DNA of 64,000 nt from the NCBI GenBank assembly GCA_015056625.1, contig SVFY01000008.1:55720-119719 (forward strand), written 5' to 3'. Within the stretch, counting starts at the first letter, position 1, and each line of letters opens with the position of its first letter. Shown here one piece after another: positions 46,608 to 56,311 of the stretch. Source of the DNA: Butyrivibrio sp. (GTDB taxonomy: Bacteria; Bacillota; Clostridia; Lachnospirales; Lachnospiraceae). The position numbers were made by a program, and so were the translations under genes. Under the pieces are notes generated by a model. The model searched no databases. It saw only the letters and a list, made by a program, of their open reading frames with translations, and was not told the origin of the DNA.

Positions 46608-47384
46608 ATGGGGAAGATTTTTGATCTGGACAGTCCTATCATGAGAGGACTTAGCAAAATGGCAGATGTGATGTGGCTCAATATACTGGTGCTTATCTTT
46701 GCACTGCCGCTTATCATCCAGCAGTATCTTATGCTAGGAGCCTTGGTATATGATGACCAGTCACTTATTATGAATTATGTTTTCTGGGCATGGATCGTGG
46801 GGATCATAACTTCCATCCCTTTGGGACCAGCGCTTACAGCAATGCACTTCGTCCTTTTAAAGATAGTAAGGGATGAGGAGAGCTATATTACCAAGACTTT
46901 CTTTAAGTCATTTAAAGAGAACTTCAAGCAGAGCAGCATCCTTATGATGATCCAGTTTATTGCCGGTGGAATTCTGGTAATGGATTTTCTTCTTATGAAG
47001 AATGCCGGAGTTGTTTATAAATATATCATTACAGCTGCCAGCATTATCCTGCTTATGGCTGCAATGTATATTTTCCCACTTCAGTCCAAATTCCAGAATA
47101 AGATCCTTGGAACTTTGAAAAACTCATTTTTGGTTGCGATCATGGCACTTCCAAAGACAGCTGCCATGTTGGTTGTTTCACTTTTTCCAGTGCTTCTTTA
47201 TTATTTCTTCGGGCTTAAGCTTGTTCCACTTCTTATCCTCATAGGAATAGCAGGACCGGGATATGCCTGTGCTGCTCTTTACAATGAGACCTTCAAGAAG
47301 TTCGAGCCAAAGGAAGAAGAGATTTCTGAGGAGCAGGAACTGGAAAACGCTATTAAGAAAATAGAGGACGATGAAAAAGATTAA
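46608..47384 (+). CDS. YesL-like (DUF624) membrane protein
   Basis: 258 residues with six or so membrane segments and a charged tail (KEEEISEEQELENAIKKIEDD). The start MGKIFDLDSPIMRGLSKMADVMWLNILVL (in blocks) is characteristic of DUF624/YesL proteins, which usually neighbour sugar ABC importers and YesM/YesN regulators; the molecular role is unknown. GGAAGGAA precedes the ATG. It overlaps the following sensor gene by 14 bp. Confidence 0.82.
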   Translation: MGKIFDLDSPIMRGLSKMADVMWLNILVLIFALPLIIQQYLMLGALVYDDQSLIMNYVFWAWIVGIITSIPLGPALTAMHFVLLKIVRDEESYITKTFFKSFKENFKQSSILMMIQFIAGGILVMDFLLMKNAGVVYKYIITAASIILLMAAMYIFPLQSKFQNKILGTLKNSFLVAIMALPKTAAMLVVSLFPVLLYYFFGLKLVPLLILIGIAGPGYACAALYNETFKKFEPKEEEISEEQELENAIKKIEDDEKD

Positions 47385-48819
47385 CAGAAAGCATTTGAGA
47401 TGGTTTATACCTCTGATCATATATTACATTTTCATGGCCATCACACTAAGAACATATTGGACATATGCTTACAGCAGGGCTGTGGATGCCAAGGAGAACG
47501 AGATCGCATTTGATGTTGAAACTGCTCTTGATAACATCGACTTTTCTGTTGAAAGTGCTACGGCCAGGATTGTGCAGATTGCAGAGGCTTTTTCTCTTTA
47601 CACGCCCATCTATAACAAGAATCAGATAACGCTTCTGCTCAAGAACATGGTGGAGGAGACAGATCTTTCCCATGCCCTTGTCTGCGATCTTGATGGCGTT
47701 GGATATGACATGGATGGCCGGGATGTAAATATAGGTGATGAATCTTATTTTGATGATGTCACCGCCGAGTATTCCAGAGGCGGAGTTGGAATGATCCTCC
47801 CGGATGGACAGACTGAAATGGATTCAGAGATCCTCATTGTCTGTGGGCTTACCTATACTGACAAGACAAAGGGATATCTTATTACCAAGATTCCCATCAT
47901 ACATGTTTCTGACCAGCTCTTTAAAGATAAGTACATTGCCAACAGATCAGATATAGTTACCATTGATGGCGACATTATTTCTTTTGGTCATGGTAAAAAG
48001 CGCTCCGGGGAAAAGGGAGTCACAAGGCAGAAACTGTGGAATGATCTTCCTGCCGGTATATCAAAAGATACCATCAAGCTCAGTATTTCCCAGAAAAATG
48101 TGTACATGTCAGATATTCCGGACTATGGATATGTGATAGTTGTTCCTTTCAAGAACATGGCTGGTGCAGTAGTCACCTTCATCACAGAAAATGAGATGAT
48201 GCAGATGGTGGATCAAAGCCTTCAGCCGCTCAGATATGCATTTCTGTGGTCAATTGTATCATCGCTCCTGCTTGTAGTCATGATCTACATTGCCAATGTG
48301 ATCAGCAATTATATTGAGAAAAGAAGATTTGAAAAGAACTTCGCTGAAGCTGAGAGAGACGTTGTTACGGGACTTATGACAAGAGCCTCAGCCACAAGGG
48401 CGATTGACAGCTATTTAAGTGAAAATGACGACAGGCGTGGACTGATGTTTATCATTGGTTTAAACAAAAGTGACGATGAAGACAAGGAAGACATTTTCAC
48501 CGGCGAGAGACTAAAAGAGTTTTCCCGCTCCCTTGAGAGGGGATTTAGAGCCACAGATATCCTGGGAAGACTGTCGGACAAGGAATTTTTGGTATTCCTT
48601 AAGGATATCCATGAGGAAAAGGATGTAAGAAAGCAGACTGACCATATGCAGATGTTCCTCCATGATGTCAAAGTGACAGACGGAGAGAGAGAACTGTCTG
48701 CAAATGCAGGAGCAGCTCTTTTCCCGGACAGCGGTAAAAATGCTACTGATATGCTGAATGCTGCTGAGAGTGCTCTTCTCAGGTCCCGCGAGGACGGCAT
48801 AGGTATGTTGTCATTTTGA
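47371..48819 (+). CDS. Membrane sensor with Cache-like outer domain and degenerate GGDEF domain
   Basis: 482 residues: membrane segment 1 (about 11-30), an extracytoplasmic Cache-like domain (about 35-285, with DLDGVGYDMDGRDVNIGDESYF), membrane segment 2 (about 290-312) and a GGDEF-like domain (about 325-482). The diguanylate cyclase motif GGDEF is replaced by SDKEF at residues 402-406, and the metal-binding aspartate of the first strand is lost (FIIGLNKSDD). It therefore should not make c-di-GMP; it may bind GTP or only relay a signal. Overlaps the YesL-like gene, suggesting joint function. Confidence 0.8.
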   Translation: MKKINRKHLRWFIPLIIYYIFMAITLRTYWTYAYSRAVDAKENEIAFDVETALDNIDFSVESATARIVQIAEAFSLYTPIYNKNQITLLLKNMVEETDLSHALVCDLDGVGYDMDGRDVNIGDESYFDDVTAEYSRGGVGMILPDGQTEMDSEILIVCGLTYTDKTKGYLITKIPIIHVSDQLFKDKYIANRSDIVTIDGDIISFGHGKKRSGEKGVTRQKLWNDLPAGISKDTIKLSISQKNVYMSDIPDYGYVIVVPFKNMAGAVVTFITENEMMQMVDQSLQPLRYAFLWSIVSSLLLVVMIYIANVISNYIEKRRFEKNFAEAERDVVTGLMTRASATRAIDSYLSENDDRRGLMFIIGLNKSDDEDKEDIFTGERLKEFSRSLERGFRATDILGRLSDKEFLVFLKDIHEEKDVRKQTDHMQMFLHDVKVTDGERELSANAGAALFPDSGKNATDMLNAAESALLRSREDGIGMLSF

Positions 48820-49022
48820 CAAATGACAATAGGCAAATTGCACAGTGATATTTTCGTTTATTCGTCATAATTATGTGAATTGGGGAAATTGTTCCAAAAA
48901 CTAGGCAGATTGGCTAATGAAAAATAAAATCTTTGTGGAAATGGTGAATAGCAAATGGTCTGCCGATTCTTTATACTTTAACCTAGCAAAAAGCTTTGTA
49001 CAAAATAGGAGGATTAATTGGT

Positions 49023-49936
49023 ATGGCAAGTTTATCACTTGAGCATGTAACTAAAGTTTATCCTAACGGTTTTGAGGCTGTTAAAGATTTCAACCTTAAC
49101 ATCGAGGATAAAGAGTTTATTATTTTCGTAGGACCTTCAGGATGTGGAAAGTCTACAACTCTTCGTATGATCGCTGGACTTGAGGATATCTCTTCAGGAA
49201 CACTTAAGATCGGTGACAGAGTTGTTAACGATGTAGAGCCTAAGGACAGAGATATCGCCATGGTATTCCAGAACTACGCTCTGTATCCACACATGACTGT
49301 ATATGATAACATGGCTTTCGGACTTAAGCTTAGAAAAGTTCCTAAGGCTGAAATCGACAAGATGGTTAGAGATGCAGCTAAGATCCTTGACCTTGAGAAA
49401 CTCCTTGATCGTAAGCCTAAGGCTCTTTCAGGTGGACAGAGACAGCGTGTTGCTATGGGACGTGCTATCGTTCGTAACCCTAAGGTATTCCTTATGACAA
49501 GCCAGGCAACCTCTTCGTTGCTGGATTCATGGGATCACCTCAGATGAACTTCCTTGATGCAGAAGTTGAGGTTCAGGGCGACAGCGCTAGCCTTAAGATC
49601 GCTGGTCAGTCAATCGAGCTTCCACCTGCAAAGGCTAAGAAGCTTATCGATGGTGGCTACGCTGGAAAGACTGTTACATTCGGTATCCGTCCTGAGGATG
49701 TTGATGATTCAGAAATGGTTGTTAACACATCTAAGGCAGTATTCGAGTCAACAATCAACGTTTACGAACTTCTTGGTGCAGAAGTTTATCTGTACTTTGA
49801 TCTTGCTGAGTTCCCTATCACAGCTAGAGTTGATTCTCGTACAACAGCTAGACCTGGCGACAAGGTTAAGTTTGCATTTGATGTTGAGAAGATCCACATC
49901 TTCGACAAAGAGACAGAGCAGACAATCACAAACTAA
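49023..49936 (+). pseudogene. MsmX/UgpC-type ABC ATPase with internal deletion and frameshift
   Basis: The 5' part (ATG at 49023, AGGAGG upstream) encodes a normal ATPase start: Walker [11 protein letters not shown]-loop [12 protein letters not shown], signature [14 protein letters not shown], up to KVFLM at residue 158. There the reading jumps: the next bases in another frame encode [19 protein letters not shown] and continue as an intact C-terminal OB domain to 49936. About 65-70 codons are missing (Walker B DEP, D-loop, H-loop) and the frame shifts, giving a 174-residue dead-end product. The join (49493-49498) shows a TATG microhomology expected on both sides. Either a recent deletion or an assembly error. 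MsmX-type ATPases energise several sugar importers. Confidence 0.9.
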
Positions 49937-49961
49937 TAACAGTCGCTCAATATGCGAATTT

Positions 49962-49992
49962 AAAGAGCTACGCTTTTTGCGTAGCTCTTTTC
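49962..49992 (+). terminator. Terminator after the broken ATPase gene
   Basis: AAAGAGCTACGC (49962-49973), loop TTTTT, GCGTAGCTCTTT (49979-49990) with further T: a 12-pair stem, able to work on both strands. Confidence 0.9.
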
Positions 49993-50056
49993 TATTGGGC
50001 AGATAAAGTGTTATACTCAAAAGTAGGAAGGTTATAGCGTCTAAGGGGGTTAAACC

Positions 50057-51145
50057 ATGATAACAGCTAATACAATAAGGACCAGCATAGAGGAATTAAG
50101 CGCCATTACTAAGGTTGAGCTTGCTGTAATGGACTTGAGCGGAGATGTAGTTGCCTCTACCAGCGAGAAGGACTTTTTGGATATTTCAATAATTGTGAGC
50201 TTTGCAAATTCTCCTGTGGATTCACAGGTTATTGGAGATGTTCATCTTTTCAAAGTTTTGGATGATCAGGACCCTGCATATATCCTTCTGGCCAAGGGCG
50301 ATTCAGAGCACGCTTATATGGTGGGCAAGATTGGTGTAAGCCAGCTTCAGGGACTTATCCAGGCTTATAAGGAGAAGTTTGACCGCAATAACTTTTTCCA
50401 GAATCTTCTTCTGGACAATATGCTCCTTATTGATGTTTATAACAGAGCAAGGAAGCTCAAGATCGAGGTAAATGCACCTAGAGTAATAGTGCTTGTTGAG
50501 ACTGGAGATACCACAGACAATATGGCCCAGGAGCTTCTTGGTGGAATGTTTGGAAACCACATGGGCGATTTTGTTACAGCAGTTGATGAGAACAGTGTTA
50601 TCCTTATTAAGTCTCTGTCAAAGGGACAGTCTTACGACGAGGTTCAAAGGATCGCAACTACCATCGTGGATATGATGAATACAGAAGCCATGCTTAACGT
50701 AAGGGTATCCTACGGCGCTATCGTTGATGAGCTTAAAGACCTGAGTAAATCCTACAAGGAAGCTAAAATGGCTATTGAAGTAGGCAAGATATTCTATGCA
50801 GAAAAGAGAGTTAACGCCTACAATACTCTAGGAATTGGAAGACTTATCTATCAGCTTCCAGAGAGCCTTTGCAGGCTGTTCATAGATGAGATATTTGGGG
50901 AAAATGAAGTTCCTGATGATCTTGATGAAGAGACTCTTAACACTATCAACAAGTTCTTTGAAAACAATCTGAACGTTTCAGAGACTTCCAGACAGCTGTT
51001 TGTCCATAGAAATACTCTTGTTTATAGGATTGAAAAACTGGAAAAGAGCTGCGGGCTGGATGTTAGAAAATTTGATGATGCCCTGACCTTTAAGATTGCA
51101 ATGATGGTTATCAGCTACATGAAATATCTTGAAAAGAAAAGCTGA
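50057..51145 (+). CDS. PucR/CdaR-like transcriptional regulator
   Basis: 362 residues. The N-terminal 280 residues form a sensory region with a GGDEF-like central fold as in CdaR/PucR proteins (YGAIVDELKDLSKSYKEAKMAIEVGK), and the C-terminus is the PucR helix-turn-helix (NVSETSRQLFVHRNTLVYRIEKLEK, about 312-340). Family members respond to purine, sugar-acid or sugar status. It has AAGGGGG before the ATG and follows the ATPase gene, so it may regulate sugar uptake; that link is inference. Confidence 0.8.
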   Translation: MITANTIRTSIEELSAITKVELAVMDLSGDVVASTSEKDFLDISIIVSFANSPVDSQVIGDVHLFKVLDDQDPAYILLAKGDSEHAYMVGKIGVSQLQGLIQAYKEKFDRNNFFQNLLLDNMLLIDVYNRARKLKIEVNAPRVIVLVETGDTTDNMAQELLGGMFGNHMGDFVTAVDENSVILIKSLSKGQSYDEVQRIATTIVDMMNTEAMLNVRVSYGAIVDELKDLSKSYKEAKMAIEVGKIFYAEKRVNAYNTLGIGRLIYQLPESLCRLFIDEIFGENEVPDDLDEETLNTINKFFENNLNVSETSRQLFVHRNTLVYRIEKLEKSCGLDVRKFDDALTFKIAMMVISYMKYLEKKS

Positions 51146-51157
51146 TGAGATTCTCTA

Positions 51158-51322
51158 AAGGATGCATGCACGTCTCTCCGGAAAAGAATAGGCGACCTTA
51201 CAACACATGAAAGGTTCCACTTAGTGCTGCTTCGTTCCCGACCTGACACGGTTCGCGGATTTCCATTGCATAAGACCCACTCCCACACAGAAGTGCTGCT
51301 ACATGCACCCTTTACAAAACCG
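51158..51322 (-). ncRNA. ffs: Signal recognition particle RNA (bacterial SRP RNA)
   Basis: On the minus strand the apical SRP helix is unmistakable: GTCAGGTCGGGAACGAAGCAGC in conserved blocks (GTCAGGT, GGGAA, GAAGCAGC). Outer arms pair over a long helix (GGGTGCATG near 51310 with CATGCATCC near 51165). A promoter directly upstream fixes the 5' end near 51322; the 3' end is approximate, set by the closing helix. Length about 150-165 nt, between the small and the large Firmicute forms. Confidence 0.88.
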
Positions 51323-51329
51323 CTCTATT

Positions 51330-51358
51330 ACTATACTTACTTTTTTGATTTATGTCAA
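51330..51358 (-). promoter_or_regulatory. Promoter of the SRP RNA gene
   Basis: Minus strand: TTGACA (51358-51353), 17 bp, TATAGT (51335-51330); predicted start near 51322. Near-consensus, as expected for a highly expressed stable RNA. Confidence 0.8.
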
Positions 51359-51363
51359 ACTCT

Positions 51364-51774
51364 TCACTGCTGACCTAAAAGGTCCTGCAAAGTGAAGCTG
51401 TCTATATATTCATTGATGACTTTATCAAGTCCCTGCCAGAAGATGGCAGTGGAACACTCGCTGGCCAGAGGGCAGGACAAGCCTTCTGAGTCTGCTGTGC
51501 ATTCAACAGAAGCAAGAGATCCTTCTGTCGTTCTTAAGATATCCCCAACATTTATTTCTGAAGGAGCCTTGGAGAGTCTGTGACCTCCATTGCTTCCGCG
51601 CATGCTGTCAAGGTAACCCGCTTTTCCAAGGGCTGAGATGATCTGCTCCATGTATTTGGGGGTTATGCCCTGCCTGCTGGAGATGTCTTTTGCTGCAATA
51701 TATTCGCCGTTGTTGTGGAGGGCAAGATCAAGCATGACCTTCAGTGCGTATCTGCCTTTTGTTGATATCTTCAT
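51364..51774 (-). CDS. Rrf2 family transcriptional regulator with cysteine cluster
   Basis: 136 residues. N-terminal winged helix (MKISTKGRYALKVMLDLAL, ISSRQGITPKYMEQIISALGKAGYLDSMRGSNGGHRL in blocks) and three cysteines at 92, 101 and 107, spaced as in IscR-type Fe-S ligands (92, 98, 104). It may sense iron-sulfur or redox status. No isc/suf or cysteine genes are adjacent, so targets are unknown. It is divergent from tadA. Confidence 0.87.
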   Translation of the reverse strand: MKISTKGRYALKVMLDLALHNNGEYIAAKDISSRQGITPKYMEQIISALGKAGYLDSMRGSNGGHRLSKAPSEINVGDILRTTEGSLASVECTADSEGLSCPLASECSTAIFWQGLDKVINEYIDSFTLQDLLGQQ

Positions 51775-51867
51775 TGTGTACCTCGGATAAAAAACTTATA
51801 ATAGAAATGAGTTGTAAAAACATAATAGCAAAAACAAAAAGCAATTACTACCATATTGGTATGAATT

Positions 51868-52389
51868 ATGAAAAATAGAGAGCTGTCTGAAGAAGAAAAA
51901 AAGGACATAAAATACATGAGGGCTGCAATTGCCCAGGCAAAGAAAGCATATAAACTCGGAGAAGTTCCAATTGGCTGTGTCATAGTATATGAGGACAAGA
52001 TCATAGGCAGGGGTTACAACAGGAGAAACACTGATAAGACGCCCCTTGCCCATGCAGAGATAACTGCCATAAAAAAGGCGGGGAAATACATGAATGACTG
52101 GCGCCTTGAGGGGTGCAAGCTTTATGTTACATTGGAACCCTGTCAGATGTGCTCTGGTGCAATTGTTCAGGCCAGAATACCGGAAGTCATCATGGCTGCA
52201 GAAAACCCAAAGGCAGGATGCGCAGGTTCAGTTATGGACATCCTGAATAACCCTGAGTTTAATCACCAGGTACTTGTAAAAAAGGGAGTACTGGGGGAAG
52301 AGTGCAGTGAACTTTTAAAGCAGTTTTTCATTGAACTTAGAGCGAGAAATAAGGCTGAAAAGGAGCAGAAAGGTAAAGCTTGTGAGTAA
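51868..52389 (+). CDS. tadA: tRNA-specific adenosine deaminase
   Basis: 173 residues. Zinc and catalytic site: HAEITAIKKA (His, Glu) and TLEPCQMCSGAI (two Cys). TadA converts adenosine 34 to inosine in arginine tRNA. The C-terminal Lys/Glu-rich tail extends beyond the usual core. Its end overlaps the following lipoprotein gene by 8 bp, an unexpected pairing that is probably only translational coupling. Confidence 0.92.
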   Translation: MKNRELSEEEKKDIKYMRAAIAQAKKAYKLGEVPIGCVIVYEDKIIGRGYNRRNTDKTPLAHAEITAIKKAGKYMNDWRLEGCKLYVTLEPCQMCSGAIVQARIPEVIMAAENPKAGCAGSVMDILNNPEFNHQVLVKKGVLGEECSELLKQFFIELRARNKAEKEQKGKACE

Positions 52390-53929
52390 GAGGATCATTT
52401 CAATTCTACTTGTAATGACAATGCTGTTGGCAACAGCAGGCTGCGGGGCTATGGGAACAAACGGATACAGAAACCCTGTTGCAATGGACGAGATTGATTT
52501 TAGTGAAAGTCCTGTGACCATCACCTATCTCACCATTGGCGACAAGCCTACAAACGGCAGAACTGAAGAGGTCATTGAGAAGCTGAACAAGATCCTTGTG
52601 AAGCGTCTTAATGCAAAACTTGATATTTATTATGTTGGCTGGTCGGATTATCTTACCAACTACAACAATACAGTAAAGACCAAGGAACTTGGAATAGACC
52701 TTATTGGTACAGGATCAGACTGGCTGGATGCATGGCCAAATGTTATAGAGGGCAATTTCCTTCCTCTTACTGAGGATATGCTCCGCAAATACTGTGGGAT
52801 CACATATACTAATGTCCCCAAGTCTGTTTGGAGGAGCTGCTCCTACGACGGAAATATCTATTTTATCCCGGAAAACGAGTACACCCAGTGGACTAACCAC
52901 GGCTTTATATACAGAGAAGACCTTGCAAAAGAGGCTGGACTTTATGAGATCAATTCCTGGGAGGATCTCTGCACATATTTTTACAGTGTAAGGAATAAAC
53001 ATCCTGACATGATCCCTTGGGATACTGATGGAAAGTCAAGTATTGTCCCTCTGGGCTACATCATGAGCAAGAGGAACTATGCGCCAATTTATGAGCTCAC
53101 CACATATGGTCTGTGGGGAGAGGATCTGGATAATAAGGGCAAGATAATTTCTCCATTTTATAAGGGCGATGAGCTTATTGAATACGCCACACTTATGAAG
53201 GAATGGAGACTTAAAGGGGTGTTTAAGAGTGACACCTCTATGGTGGGCGACAATGAGGATGAGTTCTACATGGGTGAGTCGTCAGTTATACAGCACCACA
53301 CTCAGAACTTCTACACCGTCATCAAGCCGAAGGCTTACCTGGATATGCCAGATACTAACGTTAAGTTCTATTGGTTTGGAAAAGAAAATGGCAATCTCCT
53401 AAGGGTATCCAATCTCCATGGCGCCATGGCGGTATCTGCATATTCTCAGCACCCGGAGAGAGCCCTTATGGTCTACGATATGCTGCGAAACGATCAGGAA
53501 TGCTACAACCTTATCAGATATGGTATAGAGGGCATCCAGTATGAGTTTAACAGTAGCAACATGATGGAAAAACCCAGTGGCTACAACGAGAACAAGGACA
53601 GCATTGTGACCAACTTCTGGTGGGGCAGAAGAGATGAGTATGAAGTTCCGGATTCTTCATATGCTCTGGATGATTACTACACCCTGGTAAACAGTTATGA
53701 GCACGTGGCTGAGTCCTATCCATGGGAGGGTGTTCCATTCTCGACGCCCTATATTAACGATGAACTTAAGGCGATCACAGCTATCTGCGATGAGTATATG
53801 CCCCAGATCTCCATGGGAGCATATGTTGGGCCGCCAGAGGAAAAGGTTGCTGAGTTCAGAGCCAGGCTCAAGCAGGCGGGATTTGAGAGGATCACAGGCC
53901 AGCTCCAGAGAATTTATAATGAACAGTAA
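52382..53929 (+). CDS. Orphan ABC-type substrate-binding lipoprotein (LipO/DUF3502-like)
   Basis: About 515 residues from the GTG at 52382, which has AAAGG 9 nt upstream and opens directly onto a lipoprotein signal (LLVMTMLLATAGCGAMG); the frame's earlier ATG lies deep inside tadA. The body resembles family-1 binding proteins with the DUF3502-type C-terminus (HPERALMVYDMLRNDQECYNLIRYGIEGIQYE, EFRARLKQAGFERI). These usually serve LplB/YtcP-like importers of complex oligosaccharides, but no permease genes are here. Confidence 0.82.
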   Translation: MSKRIISILLVMTMLLATAGCGAMGTNGYRNPVAMDEIDFSESPVTITYLTIGDKPTNGRTEEVIEKLNKILVKRLNAKLDIYYVGWSDYLTNYNNTVKTKELGIDLIGTGSDWLDAWPNVIEGNFLPLTEDMLRKYCGITYTNVPKSVWRSCSYDGNIYFIPENEYTQWTNHGFIYREDLAKEAGLYEINSWEDLCTYFYSVRNKHPDMIPWDTDGKSSIVPLGYIMSKRNYAPIYELTTYGLWGEDLDNKGKIISPFYKGDELIEYATLMKEWRLKGVFKSDTSMVGDNEDEFYMGESSVIQHHTQNFYTVIKPKAYLDMPDTNVKFYWFGKENGNLLRVSNLHGAMAVSAYSQHPERALMVYDMLRNDQECYNLIRYGIEGIQYEFNSSNMMEKPSGYNENKDSIVTNFWWGRRDEYEVPDSSYALDDYYTLVNSYEHVAESYPWEGVPFSTPYINDELKAITAICDEYMPQISMGAYVGPPEEKVAEFRARLKQAGFERITGQLQRIYNEQ

Positions 53930-54014
53930 AAAAGATCATACTATAGGGATAAGATTTGTGCTAAAATAGCGCCAATGTTATTTATGAAAAGAGTATGGAA
54001 GTAGGAGGAACAAA

Positions 54015-56306
54015 ATGGTAACGACTTTGGACAAGGGATGCTACCTTGTAGATGGACAGACACTGATCCCTGCAGATGCAGAGGCACCTGCTAAGCTTTC
54101 AGGTCTTGGTATTACAGATGAACAGAGAGATTTAGCAAAAGAGAACACTATCGCCTATGGTATTTTAAAAGCGCACAATACCTCAGGCAACATGGACAAG
54201 CTCTGTGTTAAGTTCGACAAGCTTACATCACACGATATTACTTATGTTGGAATCATTCAGACTGCAAGAGCTTCAGGTCTTGAGAAGTTCCCTATCCCAT
54301 ATGTCCTTACCAATTGCCACAATTCACTTTGTGCAGTAGGTGGCACTATAAATGAAGATGACCATATGTTTGGACTTACAGCTGCTCAGAAGTACGGCGG
54401 AGTATACGTTCCACCTCATCAGGCTGTAATCCATCAGTACGCAAGAGAGATGCTCTCCATGGGCGGCGGAATGATCCTTGGATCTGATTCCCACACCAGA
54501 TATGGAGCGCTTGGAACAATGGCTATCGGCGAAGGTGGCCCTGAGCTTGTTAAGCAGCTCCTTGGTCAGACCTATGATGTAGACAGACCGGAAGTAGTAG
54601 CGATCTATCTTGAGGGAACACCTAAAAAGGGCGTTGGTCCTCAGGACGTTGCTCTTGCTATCATTGGCAAGGTCTTTGGAAACGGTTATGTAAAGAACAA
54701 GGTAATGGAGTTTGTTGGCCCTGGTGTTAAGAACCTCAGCGCAGACTTCAGGATTGGTGTCGATGTTATGACAACAGAGACTACCTGCCTTTCATCTATC
54801 TGGGAAACCGACGATGAGATAAAGGATTACTACGCTATCCACGGAAGACCAGAAGACTACAAAGAGTTAAAGCCAGGAAAGGTTGCTTACTATGACGGCC
54901 TCGTTAAGGTTGACCTTGACAGCTTAAATCCTATGATCGCAATGCCTTTCCATCCAAGTAATGTATATGAGATCAGTGAGGTTAATCAGAACCTTGAAGA
55001 TATCCTTGAGGAAGTTACAAAGAGAGCTAAGGTAAGCTTTGGCGACAAGGTTTCCTACTCACTTAAGGACAAGATCGTAAATGGCAAGTTTGTTGTTGAC
55101 CAGGGTATCATAGCTGGATGTGCTGGTGGCGGATTTGAAAATATCTGCGCTGCTGCTGACATCCTGAAGGGCAACTTCATCGGCAACGACAGATTCACCT
55201 TGAGCGTTTATCCTGCTTCAACTCCTATCTATATGGAGATTGTTAAGAACGGCGCTGCTGCAACAATCCTTGAGACTGGTGCGATCCTTAAGACAGCATT
55301 CTGCGGACCTTGCTTTGGTGCTGGAGATACTCCCGCTAACAATGCATTCAGTATCAGACATTCAACAAGAAACTTCCCTAACAGAGAAGGTTCCAAGGTT
55401 CAGAACGGTCAGGTTGCATCTGTTGCACTTATGGATGCCCGCTCTATCGCAGCAACTGCAGCAAACAAGGGCGTTCTTACACCTGCCACAGAGTTTGACG
55501 GAGAGATCAAAAAGTACAAATATCACTTTGACAGTGCTATTTATAAGAACAGAGTATTCGATTCAAAGGGTAAGGCAGATCCAAGTGTTGAACTTCAACT
55601 TGGACCAAACATCAAGGATTGGCCTAAGATGTCAGAGCTTCCCAAGAACCTGGTACTTAAGGTTGTATCAGAGATCCATGATCCTGTAACCACAACAGAT
55701 GAGCTCATCCCTTCAGGTGAGACTTCATCCTACAGATCCAATCCTCTTGGACTTGCAGAGTTCACTCTTTCAAGAAAGGACCCTGAGTACGTTGGTCTTG
55801 CAAAAGAGGTAAGGGCAGCTCAGGATGCACTCATTGAAGGCGCAGATCCAATCGCTGCATTCCCGGAGCTTAAGGGTGTTATGGACGTTATCACAAAAGA
55901 GTATGCTGACGTTAATAACGATAATATTGGCTTTGGATCTACAATCTTTGCAGTTAAGCCTGGAGATGGATCAGCAAGAGAGCAGGCAGCTTCCTGTCAG
56001 AAGGTGCTTGGCGGATGGGCTAACATCGCCAACGAATATGCTACCAAGAGATATCGTTCAAACCTTATTAACTGGGGTATGCTCCCATTCATAATTGATG
56101 AGGGTGCTCTTCCATTTAAGAGGCTTGATTATATCTTCCTTCCAGAGATCAGAAAGGCTGTTGAAAACAAGGACAGCCAGATAAAGGCTTATGCTGTTTC
56201 TGGTTCAGCAATGAAGGAGTTTACTCTTAAGATGGGTGATCTTACAGATGATGAGAGACAGATCATCCTTGATGGTTGTCTTATAAACTTCAACCGCGTA
56301 AAATAA
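54015..56306 (+). CDS. Aconitase-family hydratase (YbhJ-like)
   Basis: 763 residues. Aconitase-like domains with 4Fe-4S cysteines in TNCHNSLC and [11 protein letters not shown], substrate motifs [22 protein letters not shown] and [15 protein letters not shown], and a C-terminal swivel domain with [13 protein letters not shown]. The order and length match the hydratase group related to E. coli YbhJ rather than AcnA/B or LeuCD. In organisms lacking AcnA it could serve as aconitase for glutamate synthesis; that is inference. AGGAGG precedes the ATG. No citrate synthase gene is nearby. Confidence 0.85.
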   Translation: MVTTLDKGCYLVDGQTLIPADAEAPAKLSGLGITDEQRDLAKENTIAYGILKAHNTSGNMDKLCVKFDKLTSHDITYVGIIQTARASGLEKFPIPYVLTNCHNSLCAVGGTINEDDHMFGLTAAQKYGGVYVPPHQAVIHQYAREMLSMGGGMILGSDSHTRYGALGTMAIGEGGPELVKQLLGQTYDVDRPEVVAIYLEGTPKKGVGPQDVALAIIGKVFGNGYVKNKVMEFVGPGVKNLSADFRIGVDVMTTETTCLSSIWETDDEIKDYYAIHGRPEDYKELKPGKVAYYDGLVKVDLDSLNPMIAMPFHPSNVYEISEVNQNLEDILEEVTKRAKVSFGDKVSYSLKDKIVNGKFVVDQGIIAGCAGGGFENICAAADILKGNFIGNDRFTLSVYPASTPIYMEIVKNGAAATILETGAILKTAFCGPCFGAGDTPANNAFSIRHSTRNFPNREGSKVQNGQVASVALMDARSIAATAANKGVLTPATEFDGEIKKYKYHFDSAIYKNRVFDSKGKADPSVELQLGPNIKDWPKMSELPKNLVLKVVSEIHDPVTTTDELIPSGETSSYRSNPLGLAEFTLSRKDPEYVGLAKEVRAAQDALIEGADPIAAFPELKGVMDVITKEYADVNNDNIGFGSTIFAVKPGDGSAREQAASCQKVLGGWANIANEYATKRYRSNLINWGMLPFIIDEGALPFKRLDYIFLPEIRKAVENKDSQIKAYAVSGSAMKEFTLKMGDLTDDERQIILDGCLINFNRVK

Positions 56307-56311
56307 TTAGT

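Noticed and set aside
48820..49022. Regulatory elements upstream of the MsmX-type gene
   Set aside because: A TATACT-like -10 is present near 48973, but no matching -35 box or convincing dyad could be found.
49023..49936. Programmed frameshift in the MsmX-type gene
   Set aside because: Essential motifs are missing, not merely out of frame, so a ribosomal shift could not restore a working ATPase.
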